Positions 17,332-25,756 are shown, counted from the stretch's first letter. The stretch is DNA of 64,000 bases from Lederbergia panacisoli (GCF_024626525.1 NZ_JANJGU010000003.1:1-64000), one strand, 5' to 3'. Notes: generated from the letters alone by a model not told the origin. Made by a program: numbers and translations.

Positions 17332-18963
17332 ATGAGGAAAATATCAATCAGTGTTTTAACTTTAATTTTGCTAGTGACAGCGGCCCTAGCAGGTTGCGGA
17401 AGCAAAGGATCAGAAACAACTGGATCTACAGGATCAGCAAAGGAAATTGAACAAACGTTAACAGCAAATCTAGGTGGAGAACCGTACACATTAGATCCAG
17501 CTTTTGCTTCTGATGCTACCTCTTGGTGGGTAATAGACCATCTGTATGAAGGTCTTTATGAATATGATGAAAAAGGAAAATTGGCAGAAGGTGCAGCAAG
17601 TGAAGTAACGGTTTCAGAAGACGGAAAAACCTATACATTCACTATTCGTGATGATGCAAAATGGTCCAATGGTGATTCACTTACTGCGGGAGATTTTGAA
17701 TATGCATGGAAGCGTGTATTAAATCCAGAAACGGCTGCTTATGATCCATCAAGCTTATATTATATTAAAGGGGCCGAGGAATATAATACTGGCAAAGGCT
17801 CAGCTGATGATGTTGGTGTAAAAGCGCAAGACGATCACACTTTAATAGTTGAATTGAAAACTCCAATTAAATTTTTCCCAACAGTTTTAATGGGACGTGC
17901 TTATTTACCAGTAAATCAAAAAGTTGTTGACGGAAACGAAGATTGGGCTGCAGAAGCAGAAGGGATTGTTTCTAACGGCGCGTATACTATTACAAGCTGG
18001 AAGCATAATGAAGAGTTGACAATTGAAAAGAATGATCATTTTTGGAATAAAGACAAGATTACAATGGGATCTGTCAAATTCAAAATGGTTGCAGATGCTC
18101 AAACTGAATATCAAATGTTCAAATCAGGTGAATTGGACTTAGTAAAAGCTATTCCTGCCGAAGCTGTTGATCAAGAAAAGAACAGCGAGGAATATGTAAA
18201 TTCACCGTCATATGCTGTATATACTTATTCATTTAATGTTGAAGAAGAACCGTTTACGAACGCAAAAGTCAGACAAGCTTTTTCCTATGCGATTGATAGG
18301 GAAGCCATCACAAAAAATATTACTAGAGGTGGAGAAAAACCAGCTTACGGATATGTGGCTTATGGTGTAGATGCGCCGTCAGGCAAGGATTTTAGAGATG
18401 AAGCTGCACCGTATTATTCATTCGATATTGATATAGCAAAAGAGCTTTTGGCAGAAGGAATGAAAGAAGAAGGCTGGAGTGAGCTTCCTGAAGTTACGTT
18501 AAAGTATAATTCAGAAGGTGACCATAAAAAGATTGCTGAAGCATTACAAGAAATGTTTAAGCAAAATTTAGGCGTAGAAGCAAAACTTGAAAATCAAGAA
18601 TGGAAAACGTATATTGATACATTCAAGCAAAAGAACTTCCAAATGGCACGTATGGGGTGGATTGGAGACTTCCTAGATCCATATCCAGTATTAAACTTAT
18701 ATAGCACAAAAAGTTCAAGCAACTTTACAAACTATAGCAATCCGGAATTCGATAAAATTTTACAAGATTCATTAGTCGAACAAGATGATGCAAAACGGTT
18801 TGAAATGCTGCATCAAGCTGAGGAAATGTTAATGACTGATATGCCGATCATTCCAATCTACTTCCAAGCACAAAACTCGCTTGTTAGGAAAGGCATTGAA
18901 GGTGTTCATTTTCACGTGTTAAATATCCCTAATCTTCGCTATGCAAAAGTAGTATCAAATTAA
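17332..18963 (+). CDS. Oligopeptide-binding lipoprotein (OppA type)
   Basis: A 543-residue substrate-binding lipoprotein. The signal peptide ends in the lipobox LAGC (lipidated Cys22), followed by a Ser/Gly/Thr-rich linker, then a family-5 binding domain: LTANLGGEPYTLDPAFA, VRQAFSYAIDRE, and MARMGWIGDFLDPYPVLNL. It captures peptides outside the membrane and passes them to the OppB/C pore. It is the last transporter gene of the S-box operon. The specific peptide preference cannot be read from the sequence. Confidence 0.93.
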   Translation: MRKISISVLTLILLVTAALAGCGSKGSETTGSTGSAKEIEQTLTANLGGEPYTLDPAFASDATSWWVIDHLYEGLYEYDEKGKLAEGAASEVTVSEDGKTYTFTIRDDAKWSNGDSLTAGDFEYAWKRVLNPETAAYDPSSLYYIKGAEEYNTGKGSADDVGVKAQDDHTLIVELKTPIKFFPTVLMGRAYLPVNQKVVDGNEDWAAEAEGIVSNGAYTITSWKHNEELTIEKNDHFWNKDKITMGSVKFKMVADAQTEYQMFKSGELDLVKAIPAEAVDQEKNSEEYVNSPSYAVYTYSFNVEEEPFTNAKVRQAFSYAIDREAITKNITRGGEKPAYGYVAYGVDAPSGKDFRDEAAPYYSFDIDIAKELLAEGMKEEGWSELPEVTLKYNSEGDHKKIAEALQEMFKQNLGVEAKLENQEWKTYIDTFKQKNFQMARMGWIGDFLDPYPVLNLYSTKSSSNFTNYSNPEFDKILQDSLVEQDDAKRFEMLHQAEEMLMTDMPIIPIYFQAQNSLVRKGIEGVHFHVLNIPNLRYAKVVSN

Positions 18964-18986
18964 TTAGCAGGTAGGAGGCCCATTTG

Positions 18987-19355
18987 GTGAAAGTATTTGT
19001 GTCATCCTTAGGCTTTTCAATGATTATTACATTTCTCATGGCCAAAGCATCCATTCTTTCTAAAGCAAACACATTGCATATTAATGCGATTTTCCTTAGT
19101 GGACTCGTTATTTTATTAATAGGAGCCATTCTATATGTCATCAGAAGTGGCTTTTTAAGCCTATTCTTTCAAGGGTTTGTTAAGATTCGGGAAACATTTA
19201 TCCGTCAACCCCATTTCATGAAAGAAGTGAATGAAAACATTCAAAATGACATCTCCTTTTCAATGTGGAAGGAAAATGTTATAAAGTATTCAATGAGTTT
19301 TGCTTTTGGCATTGGTTTAGGGATGATCATTATTTCAACGATATGGGCATTATAG
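18987..19355 (+). CDS. DUF3899-type small membrane protein
   Basis: About 122 residues with two N-terminal hydrophobic helices, a soluble middle segment and a C-terminal helix; it resembles the DUF3899 family that often sits at the end of Opp operons in Bacillus. Function unknown. GTG at 18987 has AGGAGG 8 nt upstream; a TTG at 18984 is an equally plausible start. It lies 20 nt after the binding-protein gene and before the operon terminator, so it is co-expressed with the transporter. Confidence 0.72.
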   Translation: MKVFVSSLGFSMIITFLMAKASILSKANTLHINAIFLSGLVILLIGAILYVIRSGFLSLFFQGFVKIRETFIRQPHFMKEVNENIQNDISFSMWKENVIKYSMSFAFGIGLGMIIISTIWAL

Positions 19356-19360
19356 TTTTA

Positions 19361-19406
19361 AAGGAAGAAATTACCTTTTGATAAAAAGGTGGTTTCTTCT
19401 TTTTTA
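19361..19406 (+). terminator. Terminator of the S-box peptidase/Opp operon
   Basis: GAAGAAATTACCTTTT pairs with AAAAGGTGGTTTCTTC (two U.G pairs) around a short loop, followed by a T run (19400-19406). It ends the 12.3-19.3 kb operon. Confidence 0.88.
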
Positions 19407-19478
19407 TTGATGGATTTCTGGCATAATTCCAATTCATCAAGTACTATTTGGGTGAGTATTAAGAGAGGGATGCTTTCT

Positions 19479-20594
19479 ATGAATCATTTTATAGTAATAG
19501 GTGCTGGAATCTTAGGTGCTTCAACAGCTTATCATTTAGCAAAAACAGGCGCCACAGTTACGGTTATCGATCGAAAAGATGAAGGGCAAGCGACTGATGC
19601 TGCGGCAGGGATTGTATGCCCATGGATATCACAGAGACGGAATCAGGCATGGTATCGGCTTGCAAAAGGCGGAGCAAGCTTTTACCCTGACCTCATTAAA
19701 GAACTGGAAAGTGAAGGTGAGTCCAACACTGGCTACGCTCGCGTAGGGGCAATCAGCATACATACAGATTCCACTAAGCTAATCGAAATGGAAAATAGAG
19801 CACGGAAACGACGTGTAGATGCTCCTGAAATCGGTGAGGTACAAGTGCTTTCTCCATCAGAAACGAAAGCATTATGTCCCATAATTGCAGATGGATATGG
19901 CTCGGTTCATGTCAGCGGTGCAGCACGTGTTGATGGTCGGGCGCTTCGTGACACGTTATTAAGATCGGCGGAGCGGCATGAAGCTAACATTGTATATGGA
20001 GATGCTGAACTTGTATTAGACGGAATGAAAGTGATAGGTTCGAAGGTGAAGGATGAGACGTATTTTGCAGAAAACGTCATCGTGGCGGCAGGAGCTTGGG
20101 GTAGCCAACTTTTGGAGCCGTTGGGAATCAAATTTCAAGTTGATTTTCAAAAAGGTCAGATTTTACATATGAAACTGCAAGATATTGATACAAATCGATG
20201 GCCAGTAATTATGCCTCCGGGTAACCAATACATCGTACCATTTCGCGATGGAAGAATTGTTGCTGGTGCCACTCATGAAAAAAACACGGGATTTGATCTC
20301 AAGGTTACGGCCGGAAGTATACAAGAAATTTTGAATTACTCTATACAAGTTGCCCCTAGCTTATCAAACGCCGAAATTCTTGAAGCAAGAGTCGGATTTC
20401 GTCCATTTACACCAAACTTTTTGCCAGTTATCGGTTCACTGCCAGGATACGAAGGAGTTTTAATTGCAAACGGACTAGGTGCTTCTGGCCTTACGATGGG
20501 GCCTTATCTCGGTTTTATATTGGCAAAATTAGCTTTGAAAGAAGAAATTGATTTAGATTTGGAACCTTACGCTATTTCCGGAGCACTTGCCTAG
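19479..20594 (+). CDS. FAD-dependent oxidoreductase (DAO / D-amino-acid dehydrogenase-like)
   Basis: A 371-residue flavoprotein: FAD-binding VIGAGILGASTAYHLA at residues 5-20, an acidic strand end (VTVIDRKDE), and the C-terminal signature LIANGLGASGLTMGPYLG. The family includes glycine oxidase, sarcosine oxidase and D-amino-acid dehydrogenases, which oxidise secondary or D-amino acids; the substrate is unknown. ATG at 19479 follows AGAGAGGG at 19462-19469; an in-frame ATG at 19470 is too close to that RBS. Monocistronic, ending at the hairpin at 20652. Confidence 0.85.
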   Translation: MNHFIVIGAGILGASTAYHLAKTGATVTVIDRKDEGQATDAAAGIVCPWISQRRNQAWYRLAKGGASFYPDLIKELESEGESNTGYARVGAISIHTDSTKLIEMENRARKRRVDAPEIGEVQVLSPSETKALCPIIADGYGSVHVSGAARVDGRALRDTLLRSAERHEANIVYGDAELVLDGMKVIGSKVKDETYFAENVIVAAGAWGSQLLEPLGIKFQVDFQKGQILHMKLQDIDTNRWPVIMPPGNQYIVPFRDGRIVAGATHEKNTGFDLKVTAGSIQEILNYSIQVAPSLSNAEILEARVGFRPFTPNFLPVIGSLPGYEGVLIANGLGASGLTMGPYLGFILAKLALKEEIDLDLEPYAISGALA

Positions 20595-20651
20595 TTTGTT
20601 AAGATTGTGTAAATGTCCAAAAATGTCCAACATCATATGATAAGCTATTGA

Positions 20652-20684
20652 TAGAATTTCGATCTCGAAGTTCTATATTTTTTT
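20652..20684 (+). terminator. Intrinsic terminator
   Basis: TAGAATTTCGA (20652-20662) pairs with TCGAAGTTCTA (20665-20675, one wobble), followed by TATTTTTTT. It ends the FAD oxidoreductase gene and lies directly upstream of the RBS of the chromate transporter gene. Confidence 0.8.
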
Positions 20685-20700
20685 AGGGGAGAAGGTTTGA

Positions 20701-21888
20701 ATGTTACAGAAAACTTCAATAAAAACATTACTAGAAATATTATTTGTTTCAACAAGGCTTGGACTAACATCTTTCGGTGGTCCAATTGCTCATTTAGGAT
20801 ATTTTCATGAAGAATACATACGTCGAAGAAAATGGATGGATGAAAAGAGTTATGCCGATTTAGTCGCCTTATGTCAATTCCTCCCTGGGCCGGCAAGCAG
20901 TCAAGTTGGAATTGGGATTGGGGTCATGCGTGCTGGTATTTTGGGAGGTATTATCTCATTTCTCGGATTTACGCTTCCTTCAGTGATTGCTTTAATCGTA
21001 TTTGCCCTTATTCTAAAAACTGTGGATATAGGGAACGCCGGATGGATACATGGCTTGAAATTGGTTGCTGTTGCAGTAGTGGCACACGCGATTTTAGGCA
21101 TGGCTCAAAAGCTGACACCTGATTTAACACGAAAAGCTATTGCGTTAATGGCTTTAGTGATCATCTTATTGTGGCAGACAGCCTATACACAAGTAGGGGT
21201 TATTTTGCTGGCAGCTTTCATTGGTTTTGCAATCTACAAAAACCATAGCGAAAACGCCGATTCAAGAATTCATTTTCCTATTTCACGTAAAGTTGGAATC
21301 ATCTGCTTATCGTTATTTTTTGGCTTATTGATTATGTTGCCTATTCTAAGAGAAATCAGTTCATTGGATTGGATTGCCATGTTCGATAGTTTTTATCGTT
21401 CGGGTTCACTTGTATTTGGCGGGGGGCATGTAGTGCTGCCTTTACTGGAACGTGAATTTGTACCGACCGGATGGTTAAGTGAAGAGTCGTTTCTTGCCGG
21501 ATATGGAGCGGCACAGGCTGTACCTGGTCCATTGTTTACCTTTGCGGCTTATTTAGGAGCGGTCATGAACGGTTGGTTAGGTGGTTTGGTCGCTACTATT
21601 GCAATCTTCTTACCTGCTTTTCTGCTTATCCTTGGTACCCTTCCTTTTTGGGATCAACTACGTCGCAATCCAAAAATAAAAGGAGCCTTAATGGGAGTAA
21701 ATGCAGCAGTAGTAGGGATCTTAATTGCTGCATTTTACAAGCCAATTTGGACAAGCTCAATTTTGCAGCCTATTGATTTTGCGTTTGCGGCCGTTTTATT
21801 TAGCATGCTCGTTTATTGGAAACTTCCGCCTTGGGTTATTGTAGTGACGGGTGCAATTGGTGGTACTTTCTTAACATTGTTGACTTAA
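20701..21888 (+). CDS. chrA: Chromate transporter, two-domain CHR family
   Basis: A 395-residue membrane protein with two homologous CHR halves. The N-terminal half has FGGPIAHLGYFHEEYIRRRKW and QFLPGPASSQVGIGIG; the C-terminal half repeats the pattern with VFGGGHVVLPLLEREFV and YGAAQAVPGPLFTFAAYLGA. CHR proteins export chromate, a structural analogue of sulfate; placing it next to a sulfur-stress operon is therefore noteworthy. RBS GGGGAG precedes the ATG. Whether it acts on chromate or another oxyanion here is inference. Confidence 0.9.
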   Translation: MLQKTSIKTLLEILFVSTRLGLTSFGGPIAHLGYFHEEYIRRRKWMDEKSYADLVALCQFLPGPASSQVGIGIGVMRAGILGGIISFLGFTLPSVIALIVFALILKTVDIGNAGWIHGLKLVAVAVVAHAILGMAQKLTPDLTRKAIALMALVIILLWQTAYTQVGVILLAAFIGFAIYKNHSENADSRIHFPISRKVGIICLSLFFGLLIMLPILREISSLDWIAMFDSFYRSGSLVFGGGHVVLPLLEREFVPTGWLSEESFLAGYGAAQAVPGPLFTFAAYLGAVMNGWLGGLVATIAIFLPAFLLILGTLPFWDQLRRNPKIKGALMGVNAAVVGILIAAFYKPIWTSSILQPIDFAFAAVLFSMLVYWKLPPWVIVVTGAIGGTFLTLLT

Positions 21889-21908
21889 TACCTAAAGGGG
21901 TATATTAT
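21880..21908 (+). promoter_or_regulatory. cstR promoter with CstR-type operator in spacer
   Basis: TTGACT (21880-21885), 17-nt spacer, TATTAT (21903-21908). The spacer and start of the -10 contain ATACC-TAAAGG-GGTAT (21888-21903), the half-site pattern of CstR/CsoR operators, so binding would block RNA polymerase and autoregulate cstR. Confidence 0.82.
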
Positions 21909-21941
21909 GTTCACATGCATAAGGAAGAGGAGGTGGTTCAT

Positions 21942-22205
21942 ATGGAATACAATGATCAAATGAAAAACAGAGTAAAACGTATTGAAGGTCAGCTCCGCGG
22001 CATCTTAAAGATGATGGAAGAAAATAAAGATTGTAAAGAGGTTATAACTCAATTATCGGCTGCTAGAACCGCAATCGATAGGACGATAGGTGTTGTTGTA
22101 AGTTCCAATCTTGTTGAATGTGTACGACATGCTGAAGAGAGTGGCGATCGAAATACAGAAGACTTCGTAAAGGAAGCCGTTGATTTGCTTGTTAAAAGCA
22201 GGTAA
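21942..22205 (+). CDS. cstR: CstR-type persulfide-sensing repressor (DUF156/CsoR family)
   Basis: An 87-residue all-helical repressor. It has Cys31 (DCKEV) and Cys60 (LVECVRH), the positions of the two reactive cysteines in Staphylococcus aureus CstR. The copper-ligand His of CsoR is replaced by Asn56, which argues for the persulfide-sensing branch rather than copper sensing. Reactive sulfur links the cysteines as di-, tri- or tetrasulfides and releases DNA. ATG at 21942 with AGGAGG upstream. Four operator-like sites in the following 1.3 kb mark its likely regulon. Confidence 0.9.
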   Translation: MEYNDQMKNRVKRIEGQLRGILKMMEENKDCKEVITQLSAARTAIDRTIGVVVSSNLVECVRHAEESGDRNTEDFVKEAVDLLVKSR

Positions 22206-22218
22206 AAAATAAAAGGGG

Positions 22219-22264
22219 TTGACACTCTCTTTTATTTTAGTTATTATAATACCCATGCCGGTAT
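22219..22264 (+). promoter_or_regulatory. Promoter and CstR-type operator before tusA
   Basis: TTGACA (22219-22224), 17 nt, TATTAT (22242-22247), immediately followed by ATACC-CATGCC-GGTAT (22249-22264). The operator covers the expected transcription start. Confidence 0.82.
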
Positions 22265-22290
22265 TGGTATATAAAATGGAGGTGCGCAAA

Positions 22291-22518
22291 ATGAATATCG
22301 CAAAAGTACTAGATGCAAAAGGGCTGGCATGTCCTATGCCTGTCGTAAGGACGAAAAAAGCAATCAGTGAATTAGAAAGCGGGGAAATATTGCAAGTTCT
22401 TGCTACTGATAAAGGTTCAAAAGCAGATATTACTGCATGGTCTGGATCTCAGGGGCACGAGCTTTTAAGTAGTACAGAAGAAAACGGGGTCTTTATATTT
22501 AATATAAAAAAGAAGTAA
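22291..22518 (+). CDS. tusA: TusA-family sulfurtransferase
   Basis: A 75-residue TusA-like protein that carries persulfide sulfur on Cys14 of the CPMPVVRTKKAI motif and hands it between sulfur enzymes. ATG at 22291 is chosen by GGAGGTG at 22278-22284. First enzyme gene behind the CstR-controlled promoter; it strongly resembles the TusA half of the fusion at 23156, suggesting duplication. Confidence 0.92.
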   Translation: MNIAKVLDAKGLACPMPVVRTKKAISELESGEILQVLATDKGSKADITAWSGSQGHELLSSTEENGVFIFNIKKK

Positions 22519-22537
22519 TTTTTTTTAATGAAAAAAA

Positions 22538-22553
22538 TACCCCTATATGTATA
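22538..22553 (+). promoter_or_regulatory. CstR-type operator before dsrE
   Basis: ATACC-CCTATA-TGTAT keeps the ATACC half site and a near-match second half. No convincing -35/-10 pair accompanies it, so it may act as an internal roadblock or mark a weak internal promoter. Confidence 0.55.
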
Positions 22554-22566
22554 TGAGGAGGATAAA

Positions 22567-23046
22567 ATGACAGAGAAAAAACGTACAACCATAATTTTAT
22601 TCAGTGGAGATTATGATAAAGCGATGGCGGCTTATATTATTGCCAATGGTGCAGCGGCATACGACCATGAAGTTACGATTTTCCATACCTTCTGGGGATT
22701 GAATGCCTTGCGAAAGGATGAACAAATCCCAGTTAAGAAAAGTTTTATGGAAAAAATGTTTGGTAAAATGATGCCGCGTGGTGCCGATAAAATGGGGTTA
22801 TCCAAAATGCACTTTACAGGTATAGGTCCTAAAATGATTAAAGGCGTAATGAAAAAGCATAATGCCATTCCGCTGCCACAATTAATTGAGATGGCCGAGG
22901 AACAAGGAGTTAAGTTAGTTGCTTGTACGATGACGATGGACTTGCTTGGATTACAAAAGGAAGAATTACTCAATGATATTGAATATGCCGGAGTTGCTGC
23001 ATATTTAGCGGATGCAGAGGATGGCAATGTTAACTTATTTATTTAA
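22567..23046 (+). CDS. DsrE/DsrF-like (DsrE2-type) sulfur-carrier protein
   Basis: A 159-residue protein of the DsrE/F/H superfamily with Rossmann-like start TTIILFSGDYDKAMAAYIIAN and the candidate sulfur-carrying Cys120 in VACTMTMDLLGL. DsrE2-type proteins accept and relay persulfide sulfur, commonly next to TusA and rhodaneses in thiosulfate or sulfide metabolism. ATG at 22567 is preferred (GAGGAG just upstream); the longer frame from 22528 would read through the operator. A hydrophobic stretch suggests possible membrane association. Confidence 0.88.
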   Translation: MTEKKRTTIILFSGDYDKAMAAYIIANGAAAYDHEVTIFHTFWGLNALRKDEQIPVKKSFMEKMFGKMMPRGADKMGLSKMHFTGIGPKMIKGVMKKHNAIPLPQLIEMAEEQGVKLVACTMTMDLLGLQKEELLNDIEYAGVAAYLADAEDGNVNLFI

Positions 23047-23068
23047 TATTTTATATGGAGGAAAAGTG

Positions 23069-23107
23069 ATGAAGGAATATACAACAAAAGAAGGCGAAGT
23101 GGAATAA
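23069..23107 (+). pseudogene. Mini-ORF, probable remnant of a rhodanese gene start
   Basis: A GGAGGAAAAGTG ribosome site precedes a 12-codon frame, MKEYTTKEGEVE, ending in TAA. The start resembles the first residues of single-domain rhodaneses (MKEITTKEL type), so it may be what is left after deletion of a gene that normally sits between dsrE and the TusA-rhodanese gene. A true short peptide is possible but unsupported. Confidence 0.4.
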
Positions 23108-23125
23108 ATTTTTTTAAACAAATAA

Positions 23126-23141
23126 ATACCCCTATGGGTAG
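23126..23141 (+). promoter_or_regulatory. CstR-type operator before the TusA-rhodanese gene
   Basis: ATACC-CCTATG-GGTAG, the same spacing as the sites at 21888 and 22249, sits directly in front of the GCGGAGG ribosome site. Internal control or a weak promoter is inferred. Confidence 0.65.
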
Positions 23142-23155
23142 CGGAGGTAATTTAG

Positions 23156-23716
23156 ATGACTATTAAAACGGATTATGTACTCGATGCGATAGGGCTTGTG
23201 TGCCCTATGCCGGTTATAAAGACAAAAAAGGCAATCAACGAAATAGAGAAGGGACAAGTGTTGGAAGTTCAAGCGACGGATAAAGGCTCCAAGTCAGATA
23301 TTAAGGCATGGTCTGAGCGTACCGGACACCAATATTTAGGGACGTTGGAAGACGGGGATACATTGAAACACTATATTCGCAAGTCTCCTTCAGAGGAAAA
23401 AGATGAAAAAAGGTTTCCTCATGTAATTGGCAATAAAGAATTAATAGAAATTTTGAAGGAAGGAAATATTGTTCTGTTAGATGTTAGAGAGGAAGCGGAA
23501 TATGCTTTTAATCGTATTGAGGGATCTATTTCCATTCCATTGGGAGAACTCGATTCAAGAATGAATGAATTGAATAAAGAAGATGAAATTTTTGTAATTT
23601 GCCGTTCAGGAAATCGAAGCGATTTGGCGGCTCATAAACTTGCCGCAAATGGATTTAGGAACATAAAAAATGTTGTCCCGGGCATGAGTGCTTGGAAAGA
23701 GGGGCTGGTGAAATAA
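23156..23716 (+). CDS. TusA-rhodanese fusion sulfurtransferase
   Basis: A 186-residue two-domain protein: residues 1-78 form a TusA domain (Cys16 in [12 protein letters not shown]), and residues about 90-186 a rhodanese domain with [15 protein letters not shown] and the active loop CRSGNRS (Cys149). Both domains carry persulfide, allowing internal sulfur relay. It resembles the multidomain CstA of staphylococci in content. GGAGG lies before the ATG, and a CstR-type operator lies just upstream. Followed after one base by the persulfide dioxygenase gene. Confidence 0.92.
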   Translation: MTIKTDYVLDAIGLVCPMPVIKTKKAINEIEKGQVLEVQATDKGSKSDIKAWSERTGHQYLGTLEDGDTLKHYIRKSPSEEKDEKRFPHVIGNKELIEILKEGNIVLLDVREEAEYAFNRIEGSISIPLGELDSRMNELNKEDEIFVICRSGNRSDLAAHKLAANGFRNIKNVVPGMSAWKEGLVK

Positions 23717-23717
23717 G

Positions 23718-24845
23718 ATGTCAGTAAATGCAATGAGTCCACATGAATTGACACAAAAAGTTTTTAATAACGAAAAACTATTTATACTAGATGTTCGTAA
23801 CGAAAATGATTTTCAAGATTGGAAAATAGAAGGGGAAAACTTCGAATATTTGAATGTTCCCTATTTTGATTTATTGGATGGAGTCGAAGAGATGATCAAT
23901 CAGCTGCCTTCAAAACAAGATATCCTCGTTGTGTGTGCTAAAGAAGGATCATCGATTATGGTGGCAGACATGTTATCTGAACAAGGATTTAATGTCTCAT
24001 ATTTAGAGGGTGGAATGAAGGCATGGAGTGAACATTTAGAGCCTGTAAAAATTGGTGAATTGAAAAACGGGGGAGAACTATTCCAATTCGTTCGCATTGG
24101 AAAGGGCTGCCTATCATATATGATTTTATCTAATGGAGAGGCTGCGATTATAGATGCAACACGTATGACGGATGTTTTTCTTAACTTCGCTGAGCAACAG
24201 CAAGTAAAAATTAAGCACGTCCTAGATACACATCTTCATGCGGATCATATATCCGGAGGAAGAAAAATCGCCGAAGCGACAGGCGCATCTTATTGGCTTC
24301 CACCTAAAGATGCGGAAGAGGTGGTCTTCAATTACAGTCCATTAGAAGATGGGGAAAAGATCATAATTGGAAATTCCACGATTGAAATTAATGCCCTTTA
24401 TTCTCCAGGGCATACAATTGGATCTACTTCATTTATAGTCGACGACACGTTCTTAATGACGGGAGATATATTATTCATTGATTCAATTGGCCGTCCGGAT
24501 CTTGCTGGAAAGGCGGAAGATTGGGTGGGGGATTTGCGCGAAACCCTCTATGCACGATACAAAAATTTATCAACCGAACTTATCGTCTTGCCGGCACACT
24601 TTATGATCATTGAAGAATTGAACCCAGACGGCAGCGTTTCAGCTAAAATGAGTGACCTTTTGGCAAAAAATCATGGATTAAATATTGCAGATGAGAACGA
24701 ATTCAGAAAACTAGTAACCGAAAACCTCCCTCCCCAGCCTAATGCATACCAAGAAATACGCCAAACGAACATGGGAAAAATATCACCACCCGAAGAAGAA
24801 CAACGTGAAATGGAAATTGGACCAAATCGCTGTGCAGTTCGTTAA
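23718..24845 (+). CDS. Rhodanese-persulfide dioxygenase fusion (MBL fold)
   Basis: A 375-residue fusion: N-terminal rhodanese (LDVRNENDF, active loop with Cys73 in CAKEGSS) and C-terminal metallo-beta-lactamase domain with HLHADH (His172, His174, Asp176, His177), [16 protein letters not shown] and LPAHF, the non-haem iron ligands of persulfide dioxygenases (ETHE1 type). It oxidises glutathione-like or other thiol persulfides to sulfite; the rhodanese can form or use thiosulfate. As I recall, staphylococcal CstB has the dioxygenase first, so domain order here is reversed. Cytoplasmic; co-transcribed with the sulfur carriers. Confidence 0.92.
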   Translation: MSVNAMSPHELTQKVFNNEKLFILDVRNENDFQDWKIEGENFEYLNVPYFDLLDGVEEMINQLPSKQDILVVCAKEGSSIMVADMLSEQGFNVSYLEGGMKAWSEHLEPVKIGELKNGGELFQFVRIGKGCLSYMILSNGEAAIIDATRMTDVFLNFAEQQQVKIKHVLDTHLHADHISGGRKIAEATGASYWLPPKDAEEVVFNYSPLEDGEKIIIGNSTIEINALYSPGHTIGSTSFIVDDTFLMTGDILFIDSIGRPDLAGKAEDWVGDLRETLYARYKNLSTELIVLPAHFMIIEELNPDGSVSAKMSDLLAKNHGLNIADENEFRKLVTENLPPQPNAYQEIRQTNMGKISPPEEEQREMEIGPNRCAVR

Positions 24846-24864
24846 TTGCTCAAGATTTTTTTGA

Positions 24865-24919
24865 GAATTGTTTGAGAATTGTTTGGGTGCCAGGCACCCA
24901 AACAATTCCCAAACAATTC
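24865..24919. repeat. 27-bp inverted repeat with internal tandem arms
   Basis: Arms 24865-24891 and 24893-24919 are complementary with one mismatch around a single central A. Each arm contains two copies of GAATTGTTT, and the centre is GGGTGCC-A-GGCACCC, a core I recall in intergenic repeats of Bacillus genomes. There is no T run after it, so it is not a standard terminator, though it may limit read-through into the tauE gene. Confidence 0.75.
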
Positions 24920-24956
24920 AGCATAGTTGGAGTTTCATTTTAGAGAGGAGCGTTAT

Positions 24957-25733
24957 ATGGATTTTGTCATTGTCATTTTCTTAATTGGATTCATTGGTTC
25001 TTTTTTGTCGGGCATGCTTGGTATAGGTGGATCGATTATAAAGTATCCGATGCTTTTATTTATTCCTCCTTTATTTGGGTTGGCAGCATTCAGTGCTCAC
25101 GAAGTAGCCGGGATAAGTGCTGTTCAGGTCTTTTTTGCAACGATCAGCGGGGTTTGGGCTTATCAAAAAGGCGGCTACTTAAATAAAAAGTTAATTATCT
25201 ATATGGGGATAAGTATACTTCTTGGAAGCTTTCTTGGTGGTTTTGGATCAAAGCTAATGTCCGAGAATGGGATTAACCTTATTTATGGAATTCTAGCATT
25301 ACTTGCTGCTGTAATGATGTTTATTCCCAAAAAGGGAATCGATGATATTCCGCTTAACAAAGTCAATTTTAATAAATGGCTAGCCGCGGGATTGGCCCTG
25401 ATTGTTGGAATTGGTGCCGGGATTGTTGGGGCAGCGGGGGCATTTCTTCTTGTACCGATTATGCTAGTTGTCTTAAAAATACCAACTCGAATGACGATTG
25501 CTTCTTCACTTGCGATTACATTTATTTCATCAATAGGTTCAACTGCTGGGAAAATTGCAACTGGACAAGTTGATTACTTTCCAGCCTTAATTATGATTAT
25601 TGCTAGTTTAATAGCAGCGCCTATCGGTGCCAATATAGGTAAAAAAATGAATACAAAAATATTGCAAGTGATGCTGGCAGTATTGATATTAATGACGGCA
25701 GTCAAAATATGGATAGATATTTTTACAATTTAA
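24957..25733 (+). CDS. tauE: TauE/SafE-family (TSUP) anion exporter
   Basis: A 258-residue membrane protein with about eight helices and two internal halves ([13 protein letters not shown] near the N terminus, [14 protein letters not shown] in the second half), typical of TSUP sulfite/sulfonate exporters. The neighbouring dioxygenase makes sulfite, so sulfite export is the likely role. ATG at 24957 with AGAGGAG upstream. A long inverted repeat separates it from the dioxygenase gene, but it is in the same direction and ends at a terminator, so it probably belongs to the CstR regulon. Confidence 0.87.
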   Translation: MDFVIVIFLIGFIGSFLSGMLGIGGSIIKYPMLLFIPPLFGLAAFSAHEVAGISAVQVFFATISGVWAYQKGGYLNKKLIIYMGISILLGSFLGGFGSKLMSENGINLIYGILALLAAVMMFIPKKGIDDIPLNKVNFNKWLAAGLALIVGIGAGIVGAAGAFLLVPIMLVVLKIPTRMTIASSLAITFISSIGSTAGKIATGQVDYFPALIMIIASLIAAPIGANIGKKMNTKILQVMLAVLILMTAVKIWIDIFTI

Positions 25734-25756
25734 ACCAAACATTGTTTGGTTTTTTC
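25733..25756 (+). terminator. Terminator of the sulfur operon
   Basis: AACCAAAC (25733-25740) pairs with GTTTGGTT (25744-25751), followed by a T run. It overlaps the tauE stop codon. Confidence 0.85.

Noticed and set aside
13438-18963. Nickel or dipeptide-antibiotic transporter
   Set aside because: The S-box leader and linked M42 aminopeptidase fit oligopeptide uptake better; no metal-specific feature was seen in the binding protein.
21942-22205. CsoR copper repressor
   Set aside because: The His copper ligand is Asn56, and all downstream genes are sulfur enzymes, not copper exporters.
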